A stretch of 64,000 nucleotides of DNA from Eopsaltria australis (taxonomy: Eukaryota; Chordata; Aves; Passeriformes; Petroicidae), in contig JAVTVJ010001355.1 of the NCBI GenBank assembly GCA_034509425.1, positions 62,001-126,000 of the forward strand, given 5' to 3'. Below are positions 1 to 11,000 of this stretch, one piece after another. The notes below the pieces were generated by a model that searched no databases, had not been told where the DNA came from, and saw nothing but the letters and a program-made list of their open reading frames with translations. Position 1 is the first letter of the stretch; each line of letters starts with the position of its first letter. The position numbers were made by a program, and so were the translations under genes.

Positions 1-785
1 GCCACTGGGGGTGGCAGCACTGGGGGTGACAGCACTGGGTTCTTCACAACGTTTTTCTTCTTTTCCCAGTGTTTGACCCCCCCATGTCCCTTCCAGGACC
101 ATTTTGCTGCATCCCCAGGGCTGTGCCAAACCCAGTTTGCATCTCCAGTTGTCAGAGTAAGGTAAAGCAAACATCCAAAACATTAAGCTGCCAACCAGAC
201 AAAAGGAATCCATCAGCTCTTCTCCAAGCTTTTTTTCCTTGTGCCATGTGCTTAAATCCTGCTTGAGCTGGCAGGATTACTTTCTTTAACTTGTTTTTGA
301 AGCAGGAAAACTTTCTGTTTGGTAAGAAGGCACCTGGTGGAAGCAAGTTCTCCTCCCCTGAGGGATCAGGGCCACAGGGGAGGTGACACAGAGCCCTGTC
401 CAGCCTTGGTGGGTGACACTGTGGATCCCCTCAGAACACGGAGTCCTCGAGGGCACTGCAGGAGAGCCCTTCAGCCAGGCTGCTCACCTCGGTCTCCGTG
501 GAGCTGGTGCAGGTCCCCGCTCTCTGCAAAGCAAACACCCCTTTGAGCTGGGCTGGGGGAGAGTTAAGAGCTCAGGTTGGTGCATTTAGAGAGGGGTTAA
601 CCCCAAATGTCTCGTGGTTTAGGAGCTCTGAAGTGTTGGGTTCAACGGGAGGATTTTCAGCCTCCTGCTGAAGCTCTCCCAGAGCTGCTCATCCTCTGTC
701 CCCCGAGCCCTGCACCCCCAAACTCCCCCTTTTCCACATTTTACCACAGTGGCCACCCCTCTGCAGCCAAGGACAAAGAGCCCCA

Positions 786-985
786 GGAATCATGGAATCA
801 TGGAATTCTGAAAAAGACCTCCAGGATCATCAACCTTCCATCAGATCCCACCACACCCACAAAATCCTACCACAAAGGGCCACATCCACCTGGATTTTGA
901 ACACTTCCAGGGATGGTGACTCCACCACTTCCCTGGGGAGCCTTTTCCAGGACCTGGCAGCCCTTCCAGGGCTGGGATCAGGGTG
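786..985 (-). mobile_element. CR1 LINE 3' fragment
   Basis: The sequence opens with the repeated ggaatcatgg motif typical of a CR1 3' terminus read on the opposite strand. It continues with CR1-like text about a small dressed-up block ending in acttccagggatggtgactcc. The element is 5'-truncated, as almost all CR1 copies are, and shows no intact reverse transcriptase. Confidence 0.8.
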
Positions 986-2057
986 TGAGGCACGGGGATT
1001 TTTCTGAATACACGGCAGCAAAGCCCGTCCTGACAGAGCTGCACAAACACGTGTGCAGGGCTGGGGAGCTGCAGAAGGAGGCACAAGCAGTGGCTGAGCT
1101 GCTGGGAAGCCCTGCAGGGTGGCAGGTGACAGGGCAGGTGACAGAGGAGGTGACAGGGCAGGTTCCCACGGACAGGGCTTTCATCACCTCACCCCTGTTT
1201 ACACCGAATTTAGGAAGTGAGTGTCCCCAACAAAGAGCTTCCCTCTCCTGCTGATCTCAGCAGGGTCATGGCCTCACCTCTCCCTGCCACTGCCACCAAC
1301 CTGGTGGCTGTGGTGACAGCAGAAACGTGAGGCTGGTTTCTCAGCCTCTTGAGTAAAGAGACTGAAAACAAGGGCAGTGCTGCTCATTCTGAGGGTGTGA
1401 ATCTGCCTTTACACACTCACCTTCTCCAGCTGCACCACTAATATTTGCTGTTTCTCATGCTCTTAGTTGTGATGCCCCAAGCCATGGTATTTTACACTGA
1501 TTAATTTAAAACAAACATTTTATGACATCTTCTAAGCCTCAACCAGAGCATGGAATAAGAACAACGTGCAAAAAATCAAACCCCATTCCAAGGGGACAGA
1601 TGAAAATCAAGAGCAGCCCCTCCCTTGAGCAGACAATGAGGGTTTATCTCATCTGTAAGGTAAATGTATTTATCAGAAGTAACAGCAAATGTAGAAAGGC
1701 TTAAGTCCAGCTTAAGAGGAGGAGCAGGACGTTTGGAATTGTTAGGCTGAACAAAAGCAGCTCTCCAGGGGTCACCCTGCAGTCCCTGCCAAGGCAGAGC
1801 TCTCTGCCTGCCTGGGGAAAAACTGCAAAAGGCAGAGCCCCGGGTGTGCCTGGAATTCAGTGCATATGAACAAAGCACTCGACAAGAGCACTTAATCCTT
1901 CTGCTCATTTTTAACCCTTCCCAAAAACACGTCAGCAAACACAGCCAGGCCCAGAGCTGCAGCACACTGGGACCTGTCCTGGGCAAAGGAAGCGAGGTGA
2001 GAATCCACCACAGCAGTGAGGATGGCAAAATCAGCCTCAGGAATTGCTAAATTACAT

Positions 2058-2124
2058 GAGTTTAGTGGGCATGGGGTTGGACTTAATGGTCTTGGAGGTC
2101 TTTTCCAGATTTAACGATTCTATT
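2058..2124 (+). mobile_element. CR1 LINE 3' end, short
   Basis: A short plus-oriented match to the CR1 tail: ggttggacttaatggtctt, then ttttccagatttaacgattc, the position where CR1 copies end in an attctatg-type repeat. Only about 65 bp remain. Confidence 0.75.
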
Positions 2125-3891
2125 TGCTCCCAGCCTTACAGGGAAAAAACAGCAGAGACACACAAGCGCTCCTTTTAGTTAAAAAAATAAAAGAAACAAG
2201 CAACTACAAGATTATTTTACCTCGTAGTCAACTGGGAAAGGATCTCGGAATTTGTTGCTGGGCGTTGGGATTGGTGGGAACAGTTTGCTCCAAAGGTGGT
2301 TTCTGTAAGAAACAGCAGGGGAGGGATGTGAGAGAGCTGCTGCTCCTGGGGGTGAGCGACCAGCAGCAGCCCCAGGAGCAGCCAGGTGTGCCTGCAGCTC
2401 CTCAAGTCAGGGATGATGGTCCCCACGGAGCTGGGCAGCTGTGCCACCCCTCACAGGACACCTCTGAGCCCTGGGGACACGCAGGTGACAAGAAGGAGGT
2501 GGCTGAGGCTGTCCCCAGCCTCTCCCTCTGCAGCTGCAGCTGATCCCATCCAGCGCCAGGGTTTCAGGGCTGTCTGCAGAGAAATGAATGGCTCTGATGT
2601 GTCTGTCCATGCTCCTGCTGCTCCCCAGGGCTCTGCTGTCGCGTTCCTCGTTTGGGCAGCCCAGAGGAGCTGCCTGCTGCTCGGGCTTTGCTTTCTGGAC
2701 ATGAACTGCCAGTGCCTTGTGGTGGGAGAGCAGCCACAGATCATTGTGTGCCCAGGGAGGGGCAGGGGAGGCACCAGGGAGGGCTGGCAGTCGATGCTTG
2801 TGCTCAGTGCTGTAAAAACTCATCCTGCTCACACCCCTCAGAGACTCCTGCCTGCCTGAGCCTCCCTGGCCCGGCTGGGCTCACAGCACAGGGATTGGGG
2901 TGACAGCAGAGGGGACTTCTCCTTGTCTCTGATACATCCCAGAGCTCAGAGCTCACATCCCAGGCTCCAAAATACCCAGCCCTGGATAGATCCGTGTCCA
3001 GAAGGGGCAGGTTTGGATGGGAACCTGGCCTGAGTGAAGGCTGCTCAGCCCAGAATTGGCATCCAGGGGCTGCTCTGGATGAAGCAGAGACGTGTTCAGG
3101 GTGTGGGGCTGGGACCAAGGGCACATCTGCTCCTCTGCCCTGTTTATTTCACGGCAATCCCCTGGCTGATGCCTGCTTAGTTCAGTGCTTATGTTCTTAG
3201 GGCTATTCTTCTTCCAGAAGCTTTGAGTTCTGTCGAGTTTCCCTTTATCCTATTATGATTCTCCTGGTGAGGAGGAATAATATTTTCTGTCTATCAGCTT
3301 GGAGCTAAACCTTCCTGGCTGAGCTGCTGCTGCCTTGAAGGTGACATTGATGCTTCATTAATTATCAGGTGAAGGGAAGGGCCACACCACAGACACGAGC
3401 TGTGGGGCGTCTCCCCTTTGCTGCTTTGGGAGGGAATTGCACAGCCACAAATGGGAATAGGGGGAGGAAAAACAGGATGTGAGGTGTTTGGGGGGAAATA
3501 TTTGCATTTTTTGGTTGAAATGCTGGGCACAGCTGAGCCACTGTTGGGTGGGAAGGATCAGCCAGGCTGGGGTGGGACAGGGAAGTGGCTGCTGGAGCTC
3601 AGGAGTGGGGCAGGATGAGTGCCAGGATTGTTATTGCAGCACCTGGCATCTTCCCATCATCTCCTTTATCCCCAGCTCTCCTCCTAAGGGTTGTCTTCAG
3701 AGCTCCTACACTTCACCACGTCCCCCAGACTTTTCAAAAGGCCACTTCATTCCACCTGCAGCTCATTTAAGCTCTGGTTTATGCCACTGCTGTGCCAAGT
3801 TCCCAACAAGAGTTGGTTCTGTTTGGAATTGCCGTGTCCCTCGCCGTGCTGTTTGCCAAGAAAAGATTTTGCTGGAGCCAAATCAAAGTTA

Positions 3892-3897
3892 TTTATT
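3892..3897 (-). terminator. Candidate IL5RA polyadenylation signal
   Basis: TTTATT on the plus strand reads AATAAA on the minus strand, about 1.04 kb beyond the proposed IL5RA stop codon at 4,940. It is the first such hexamer I noticed downstream. With no transcript evidence, and with the terminal exon itself tentative, this is a weak call. Confidence 0.3.
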
Positions 3898-4939
3898 GAG
3901 TCAGCAAAGAGCACGAGTTACACATCACTTCTGGAAGGGGAACACTGCAGGAGGGGGGCACAAATGCCCACAAGAAATGAGGCAGAAGCACAATTGTGTC
4001 CATGGGGGCTGCTTTGCCCCTCAGGTCTTTGCAGGGAGGCGATGCTGGGCTGGTGCCCTCAGAATGGTCCTGTTCTTTTTTGGAGGTTACTGAAAAGTCG
4101 GAGTTAATTCATTAAAGATCTCGTCACAAAAAGCATCCCAGGCATCTCTGTCTGTACACAGGTTAAGGCACAGCCTTTCCATTATCACTGCTTGGACCTT
4201 CCAGCCATGGACACTCCCCACGGGACCCTCGTGCCTTAAATCAGCATTTCAGAGCCCCCAGTTTTTGTGCTGTGTCTGAAATTTCCACTCCTCCCACAGG
4301 CTGTGACACAAAAAGGCCAGAGAGAAACAAAGAGAAACAAGCAGGAGAATGAGCTCTTCTTTTCTCTCCTCTAAGCACTGTGATGAGATGGAGGAAGTGT
4401 TTGACTCTGTGTCAGAGTGCTTCCCCTGAGATTCCCTGGGGAGTTTTTCCAAAGCTGGCTGGTGACTGCTGAGGGGTGAAGAAGAGGAGGGTACCTGAGT
4501 GACCACACTGATTTTGGGGTGTGGAGGGCACTGAGTGCCAGCTGAGTGGAGCAAGTTCCTCACTCCATCCCTCCTGTGGGCTCCCCTCCAGGAGAAAATG
4601 TTATTCCTGGGGAAGCACAGAGCTGCTCACTCCTGAAGGCAGACCAGGAAAACATTCAATTGTGGATTTTATCAGGACTCTAACCCCATCAGCCTCTGCA
4701 AAGCTGATGGGAAAAACCTGCCCAAAGAGTCCCAGAGGGCTCCTTTGCCTTGCAGCACTCCTCCCAAATGCTGGGCTTCATCCCTGATGCCTGCAAGTAC
4801 ACAGAAAAATTTATAGAGCTCTTTGCTGTAATGAAATTCCTGATAATGGCTGCAAATCGCACGGAATTTGAAACGATGCCGTGGCTTGAATTGCAGAGTG
4901 CACTTCATGAATTTTCAGGAGCAGTAAAAACAGAGAGTG

Positions 4940-5048
4940 CTAATGAAACTGTGATCTAGGGAACCTGCTCGATTTTTCTTTTTTTAATATCTGCAGGTCC
5001 AACACTTGTGTTTCATCTTCTTCCGCTTTCTCATCCTCCCAGGGCGGG
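4940..5048 (-). CDS. IL5RA: Probable IL5RA terminal exon, cytoplasmic tail
   Basis: 109 bp with a strong pyrimidine-rich acceptor (ctccttctcc repeats, then taatccccag), an open frame and a TAG stop at 4,942-4,940. It encodes PPWEDEKAEEDETQVLDLQ and then ILKKEKSS. The acidic EKA...ETxV...KK layout resembles the tails of IL5RA and IL13RA1. Its entry phase fits the transmembrane exon directly, giving VICK-I-PPW. A box 1 exon would be expected between them and was not found. The assignment rests on splice signals and layout only. Confidence 0.55.
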
Positions 5049-8000
5049 CTGGGGATTAGAGAAGGAGAAGGAGAAGGAGCAAGGAGCAGCAGGGAAGGGT
5101 GGAATAAAGTGAGCAGCTCCATGAAATTCAGTGTAGCAGGGAGGTAAAATTTTCATCACGTTGGCAAGGAGAGAAAATAATGAGCCTTTGGGTGTTGGGG
5201 GATTTTATACTGGGGAGAAACTCCTGGAAGCAACCAAGGTGGCAGCAAGGAGCTGAACCTGGGAAAACTCCCTGAAATTTGGATTAAAATCATGAAATGC
5301 ATTAATAGAGCATCTCCAAGCTGAGTAGAATTGTACCCTGGGTTTATTTCTCCCCCTGTATCTGTTCCAGGGTGTCCAAAGGGGGTAATTAATATCCAAA
5401 CAGGAGGAAAACATGGAGCAGTGTGGTTGTTCCTAACTGGTGTTGGTTCTGCTGGCCCAAAGAGAGAGCAGAGGATGCTGGAGCAGGGGAGCACCCCCAG
5501 CTCCAGCTCAATCCATAAAAGAACCATGTAAGACAGACAAATTTGGGGATTTTCAGCAAGACATCAAGGCTGCATAGCTGGGGACAAGTGTGTGACATAA
5601 ATAAACTCCCTGGGGACTCCATCTGTGCTGCTCCTGCCAGGATCCTCCCTGAGCACAGCTCTGATCATTCAGCTCCCTAAGAACAGGCAGAGTTAACTCC
5701 GGTTTTCCTCTTGGGACATTCACAGGTCTTGATTGGATAAAAGAAACACAGCACGGAGAGGAAACCAGGCAAGGATGCATCAGGATGACCAATAAATAAA
5801 AAGGCACTAAAGAAATTAAATAAGGAATGAGCACTTCCATTAGTGGGAGCTGTTTATTGTGGATTGAGAATTGCTGCTGGCTGCGTGCTTCAGGGGAGAA
5901 GCTACTAATTACATGGATTCTTTAATTGATCACTCATTATTTGACTGCCACAGACACAAACCCAAAGTGGAGCTGGGCTTCCTCACTGCACATTTGGGGA
6001 GTTTGGCATCTGCCTTTACTCTACAGCATCCAGAGCCTCTGAATGATTGAAAATAAACTCAGTATTTCAAATAGTCAGAGCAAACACCAGGGGTCTGGGT
6101 ATTTTGGCCACGAGGGATGCTCTGAGCAGCTTTCCCCAGGGATAAATGAGGATTCCTGGGGAAAGCACTGACCCAGGTGCATTGAAGTGAAGAAATGAGA
6201 TAAGGAAAAACAGATTTTTAATAAATTTTAACAAATTCATCTCACTCAATATAAGAGTTTGTTGTATAGGATTAAATTGAATAAATCTCTTATGCCACCA
6301 ATTCTGCTGGATGTTATCACTGATAATTAATGAGGCTGATTGGTTTTGCTTTGTATATTTAGGCAAACTCAGCTCAGAAATTTGGATTTCTTCTTGGTTT
6401 TAAAGAGCTGGCAAGGTGTAGGTGCCCAAAAATTTGGAGTTTAGTCCTTTGCAGCTTTTCTTTTTTTGTTCTTTTTGTTGTTCTGAAGGTGGCTAATTTT
6501 TTAGCAAAGAATGTTTTCCCATTTTAACATTTAATTGTGGAATTAGGGAATTCTTATTAATTATGGAATCCCACAATGGTTTGGGTTGAAAGGGACCTTA
6601 AAGCTGCTTCCATTCCACCACTCTTGCTGAATACCTGGTCCTGAGTTCTATTGTAATTAAAAAAAAAAAGCTAATACTTACATTTTGCATATTACAGCAA
6701 CAAGCAGGAAGGTGCAGGATGTGGACACAAAAAGCAGAGCAAGAATCCAGGCTATGGAATTCTGCAGTTTATTTTGCCCTGAATGTCAAGGGAAAAAAAA
6801 AAAAAAAGGAAATTAAATATATTATTTTACTGCAGATGATTTGAAACGTGTTTAAATTTTAAATATTTTAAATATTTCATCAGCTGTTTAATGTGGTTGT
6901 ATTCAGATCACAAATTAACATGTAAATGTTGAAGACTTGGTACCTAGAATTAGAAATGAAATGCAGAGCTTTGAGAAGAGTTTCCATGGCACTGAATTTC
7001 TGATTTCCACAATAAATTTGATTTTGATATGAAGAAGAGAACTTGTATTGTGCCAATGAACTGCAGCAAGCTCCTAAAAACTCCTCCCCACGAGAAAAAC
7101 TGAATTAAGTGGTCCTGTCCTTGGACACTGTTGAGATTTAAGTAAATTTTGATGGAAGACAAATCATTTTTTGCCATCAGAATGGATTTTCTACGTTTGC
7201 TGTGTGAGCCAGGTGGGGAGGCCAAGGGGATGAGCTGGAGAAAGGAGGCAAAAAACCACTGAAGATTGAAATTCCTGATAAAAGAGGAGAAATGTAGTAA
7301 ACAGGAGAGTGTAAGAGGGTATTTTTTGAGTGAAAACAAGGAAGTTAAGAAACTGCAAAGATAAGAGCAAAGGAGGATGTCTCAGAACAAACAGTTGATA
7401 ACGTGCAGTGATAAAGGAACTGTTCTTTCCAGAACTTGTTCAGCGAGCAGGAAACACAAAAACAGAGTGGGGCAAGTGATCCTGCTCCAAAGATCCTAAA
7501 ATCATGCTCCTTTTTTTCCCCTTAAAATTTAAGGGGTGAGATAATTTCAGTGAGTTAAATTCAAATCCCTGTTTTCCTGTTTCCTATTAAAATGTTTGGG
7601 CAGCGTTTGCTGCCCAGCAATGGGGATGCTAAAAAGATGCTAAAAGATGCTAAAATTATGGGGTTTTTTTCCCCCTCAGCATTTAAGGAGTGAGATAATT
7701 CCAGTGAATTAATGGTTGGCATGGTCTCATATTCATTTCCAGCTTGAACATCACAGTGAGGGCAGGGAAACACCTGGAAAAACTAAAGTGATACAAGAAA
7801 AAGCCTTGAGTTTAAAGCAAGATCTGGAAATTCTCACAAAGCACTGTCTGAAACCAATCCTCCTTGCAAGTTCAGATTGGTTGATTTAAATCCCCTTGCT
7901 TTTATCAAGTCAGGTTTTTCCTTCAAATCCTTGTTTTCCTGTTTCCTATTAAAATTCTGGGATGTTGGGCATGCTCCTGATTAGGCAGTGTTTGCTCCCC

Positions 8001-11000
8001 AGCAATGGGGATTCTAAAAGATGCTAAAAGATGCTAAAATCATGGGATTTTTTCCCTCAGCATTTGAGGGGTGAGATAATTTCAATAAAGTTATGGTTGG
8101 TGTGGTCTTTCATTTATTTCCAGCATGACCATCACAATCATGGGTAGGGAAACACCTGGAAAAACTGAAGTGATACAAGAAAACACCTTGAGTTTAAATC
8201 AAGATCTGGAAATTCTCACAAAGCAATGCCTAAAACCAATCCTCCTTGCAAGTTTAGATTGGTTGATTTAAATCCCCTTGCTTTTATCAAGTCAGGTTTT
8301 GCCTTCAAATCCCTGTTTTCCTATTAGAACTTGGGGATTGTTGCTCCTGATTAGGCAGAGTTTTCTCCCAAACAATGGAATAATGGCAATTCTCACCAAC
8401 ATAAATGATTTCACTCCAGTCACTCCAGAATCCTCTGGCACAACAGATGTGGTTGTGGTTGGCCCTGATCCTTATGGAATATCTGCTGCTGACATCAACC
8501 CGCAGTCGGAAGCTGTTTGAGGAGATTTTCAGGATCTGTCAGGAAAACAATTTGTGCTTTTAGAGATTAATTAAGACTCAACCATTGAGAAAACAAATTT
8601 AAACCATGTTCATCTCTTTATTGTTTTCATTAACTGTGAGCAGCTGGCCTTTGCTCCATTTTTATAGGTGCAACTTCTCCTAACACACCAACATTCCAGG
8701 GAAAACTCCTGAAAAATCTCTCATTTTTCCATTTTTCCTCCAGATTCTCAATGCAGCATTTTCAAGATGGTAAAAATTGCTCAGAACAAACTGAATAAAT
8801 CCAATTTTTGTCCTGCTTTCCCAAGTCCCTTGGGGATGGTTTGCTGCAGATATAAAAGGACTGTTAGAGATTAATTAAGACTCAACCTTGAGAAAACAAA
8901 TTTAAACCATGTTCATCTCTTTATTGTTTTTATTAACTGTGAGCAGCTGGCCTTTGCTCCATTTTTATAGGTGTAACTTCTCCTAACACACCATCATTCC
9001 AAGGAAAATTCCCAAAAAATCTCTCATTTTTCCACCAGATTCTCAATGCAGCATTTTCAAGATGGTAAAAATTGTTCTGAACCCAAATGCATAAACTGAA
9101 TAAATCCAATTTTTGTCCTGCTTTCCCAAGTTCCTTGGGGATGGTTTCTTGCAGACATAAAAGACTTTGAGGAAAAAGAGGAAGAATTCCAGCTGCAGAG
9201 GGCAGGGATCATTTTGGATGCTGGAGGAGCAATTACCTGCTTGTTCCCTGACTTCAGGTTGATGAGGTAAAATTCATATTCAAAACATTCCCCATGGAAA
9301 GGAGAAATTGGCTTCTCCCACGTGGCCAGGAGATCATTTTGCTCCAGGGATATGCTGATGTTTCTGGGAATATTCACTTTCTCTGCAAAAAGAAAACTGT
9401 GCTGGTGAGTTACTGATAGAGATAATTTTAAATACTAAAAACTGGAGCATTTTATATCCTGATAGTGTTTCCAAGTAGGACCTATAATTGTTGAATTTAT
9501 TTCCCATTTTGGACTGAAAAGATAAGGATTTAGGAGGGATAATTACATTGGAGGTAATAGTTATGGGAAAACAGTCAGGAAAATGCACTTAAAGGTTTGG
9601 GAAAACTAAATTTTGGGGGGAGAAGAGGAATTTATCCAATTAATTTCTACAGAAGTATTAAATTAATGATAGAACAGTTAGAAAAAGTTCATTTCCAGGA
9701 AAAAAAAAACAGATGTAGCCAGGAAAGTTACTGAAAAGTGGAAAAAAAATTCAAAGGGATTCAGCTGCTGTTATGGGGATGAATTCTAAGAAGAAAATAC
9801 AGGAATTTTTCTCTTAGTGAAGCCATGAAAAAGAGAATTGTTATCTGTTTACCAACAAAGAAAAAGGCATGGATCTAATGAGGGAAAGTAAATTATTTGT
9901 GTGGATGAAAGATGATAGAAAATCCTGGCTGATATTCTCTTTACAGGGCATGGTTAACTTGAACACCACGTGTCTCATTCCTTTTAAAGAAAGGCTGCAA
10001 AATGAAGGGAAGTAAAAACTGCATTTTAAGGTATATTGAGTAAATGAACTGAAAATTAATATTGGGAATAATGCCTTGGCTAACAAACAGGATAACTAAT
10101 TGCCTTTCCTAGCTTTTAGTGTTGCCATTTCATAATTTAAAATAGATGGTTAAAATCAAATTTAGCTGAAACAATCCAGTTCTCCCTTCCAATCTCCTAA
10201 AGACGACCATGCAAAATCAACACAAATTTTCACCTGCATCAAGAACCACTCAATCCAGCAGAATTTCCTCACATTTCCACAACCCTGCTGGCCATTTCTG
10301 ATGTATTTTTTTTCATGTATTCCTACTCACCGATGGCATTTTGGTTGAACAGCTGCTGGAAAGGCTTGATTGCAGCACGTTTGCTGGAGCCATTAACGTG
10401 GATGACAACGAGGGTGTCAATCCCCCCAGGTTTAATCTGAGTGCTCAAAAACCTGCACTCAGTATTCCTGTTCCACTTGTCCCTGGTGTAAGCAGGACAT
10501 TCCTCAGTGTGTGTCTTGTACCTAAATTGAAAAAGCTGGTGAGACAGGGTGCTCTGAAAGAGGTTCAGTGGTGGATGGGAAAGGAGCAAACACCAACCTG
10601 TAAAACAGAAAATATTTGGTGTCTTCTGGTGCCCCTTGGCCAGGGAGCCACGTGCAACGGAGGGAGACATTGCCAGGGATGGTGACACGAGTGACACAGG
10701 ACAAGTTGGTGACAGAGGTGTCTGCAGCACCTGGAGAGGCAAGGAATGACAGAGCAGGAAGGAAACCTCACTGCAAAAATCACAGCAAGTTCCTGTTGCT
10801 AAAACACTTGGATTCCATTAGAGCTGTGTCTGGTGCATCCGATTCTCCTCCTGATCACACAGGTCTGAAAATCTGAATTCATGCCACAAGAGGGGAAATG
10901 CAGTAAACAGGAGAGTGTAAAAGAGTATTTTTAAGTGGAAAAAACCAGTCTGGGAAGGATGGAAGTTCCCCAGCAGAGTGAGTAAAGCTGTGCCACACAA

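Larger units (their letters stand above)
1..4939. other. Flank downstream of IL5RA, no gene recognised
   Basis: This stretch lies beyond the 3' end of IL5RA. I see no exon series with consistent splice phases on either strand. In vertebrates the next gene here is CNTN4, convergent with IL5RA, but I could not find its C-terminal exon. It holds a minus-oriented CR1 remnant near 786-985, a plus-oriented CR1 3' end near 2,058-2,124 and a possible IL5RA polyadenylation signal at 3,892. The rest is unassigned unique sequence. Confidence 0.6.

Noticed and set aside
3294..3530. Minus-strand FPPPIPI motif suggestive of box 1
   Set aside because: It lies beyond the candidate terminal exon and has no splice sites or conserved neighbours.
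1..4939. CNTN4 3' end, expected here from synteny
   Set aside because: No C-terminal contactin exon or GPI-signal sequence could be recognised; it probably lies outside the window.
6080..6170. Possible IL5RA box 1 exon on the minus strand (FPxxP after a pyrimidine-rich acceptor, correct entry phase)
   Set aside because: No tryptophan and no usable donor, and the FPRNPHLS text does not match the LFPPIPxP core of the family.
8300..8520. 80-codon plus-strand frame over the IL5RA WSXWS exon
   Set aside because: Shadow of the minus-strand exon, whose receptor motif is unmistakable.
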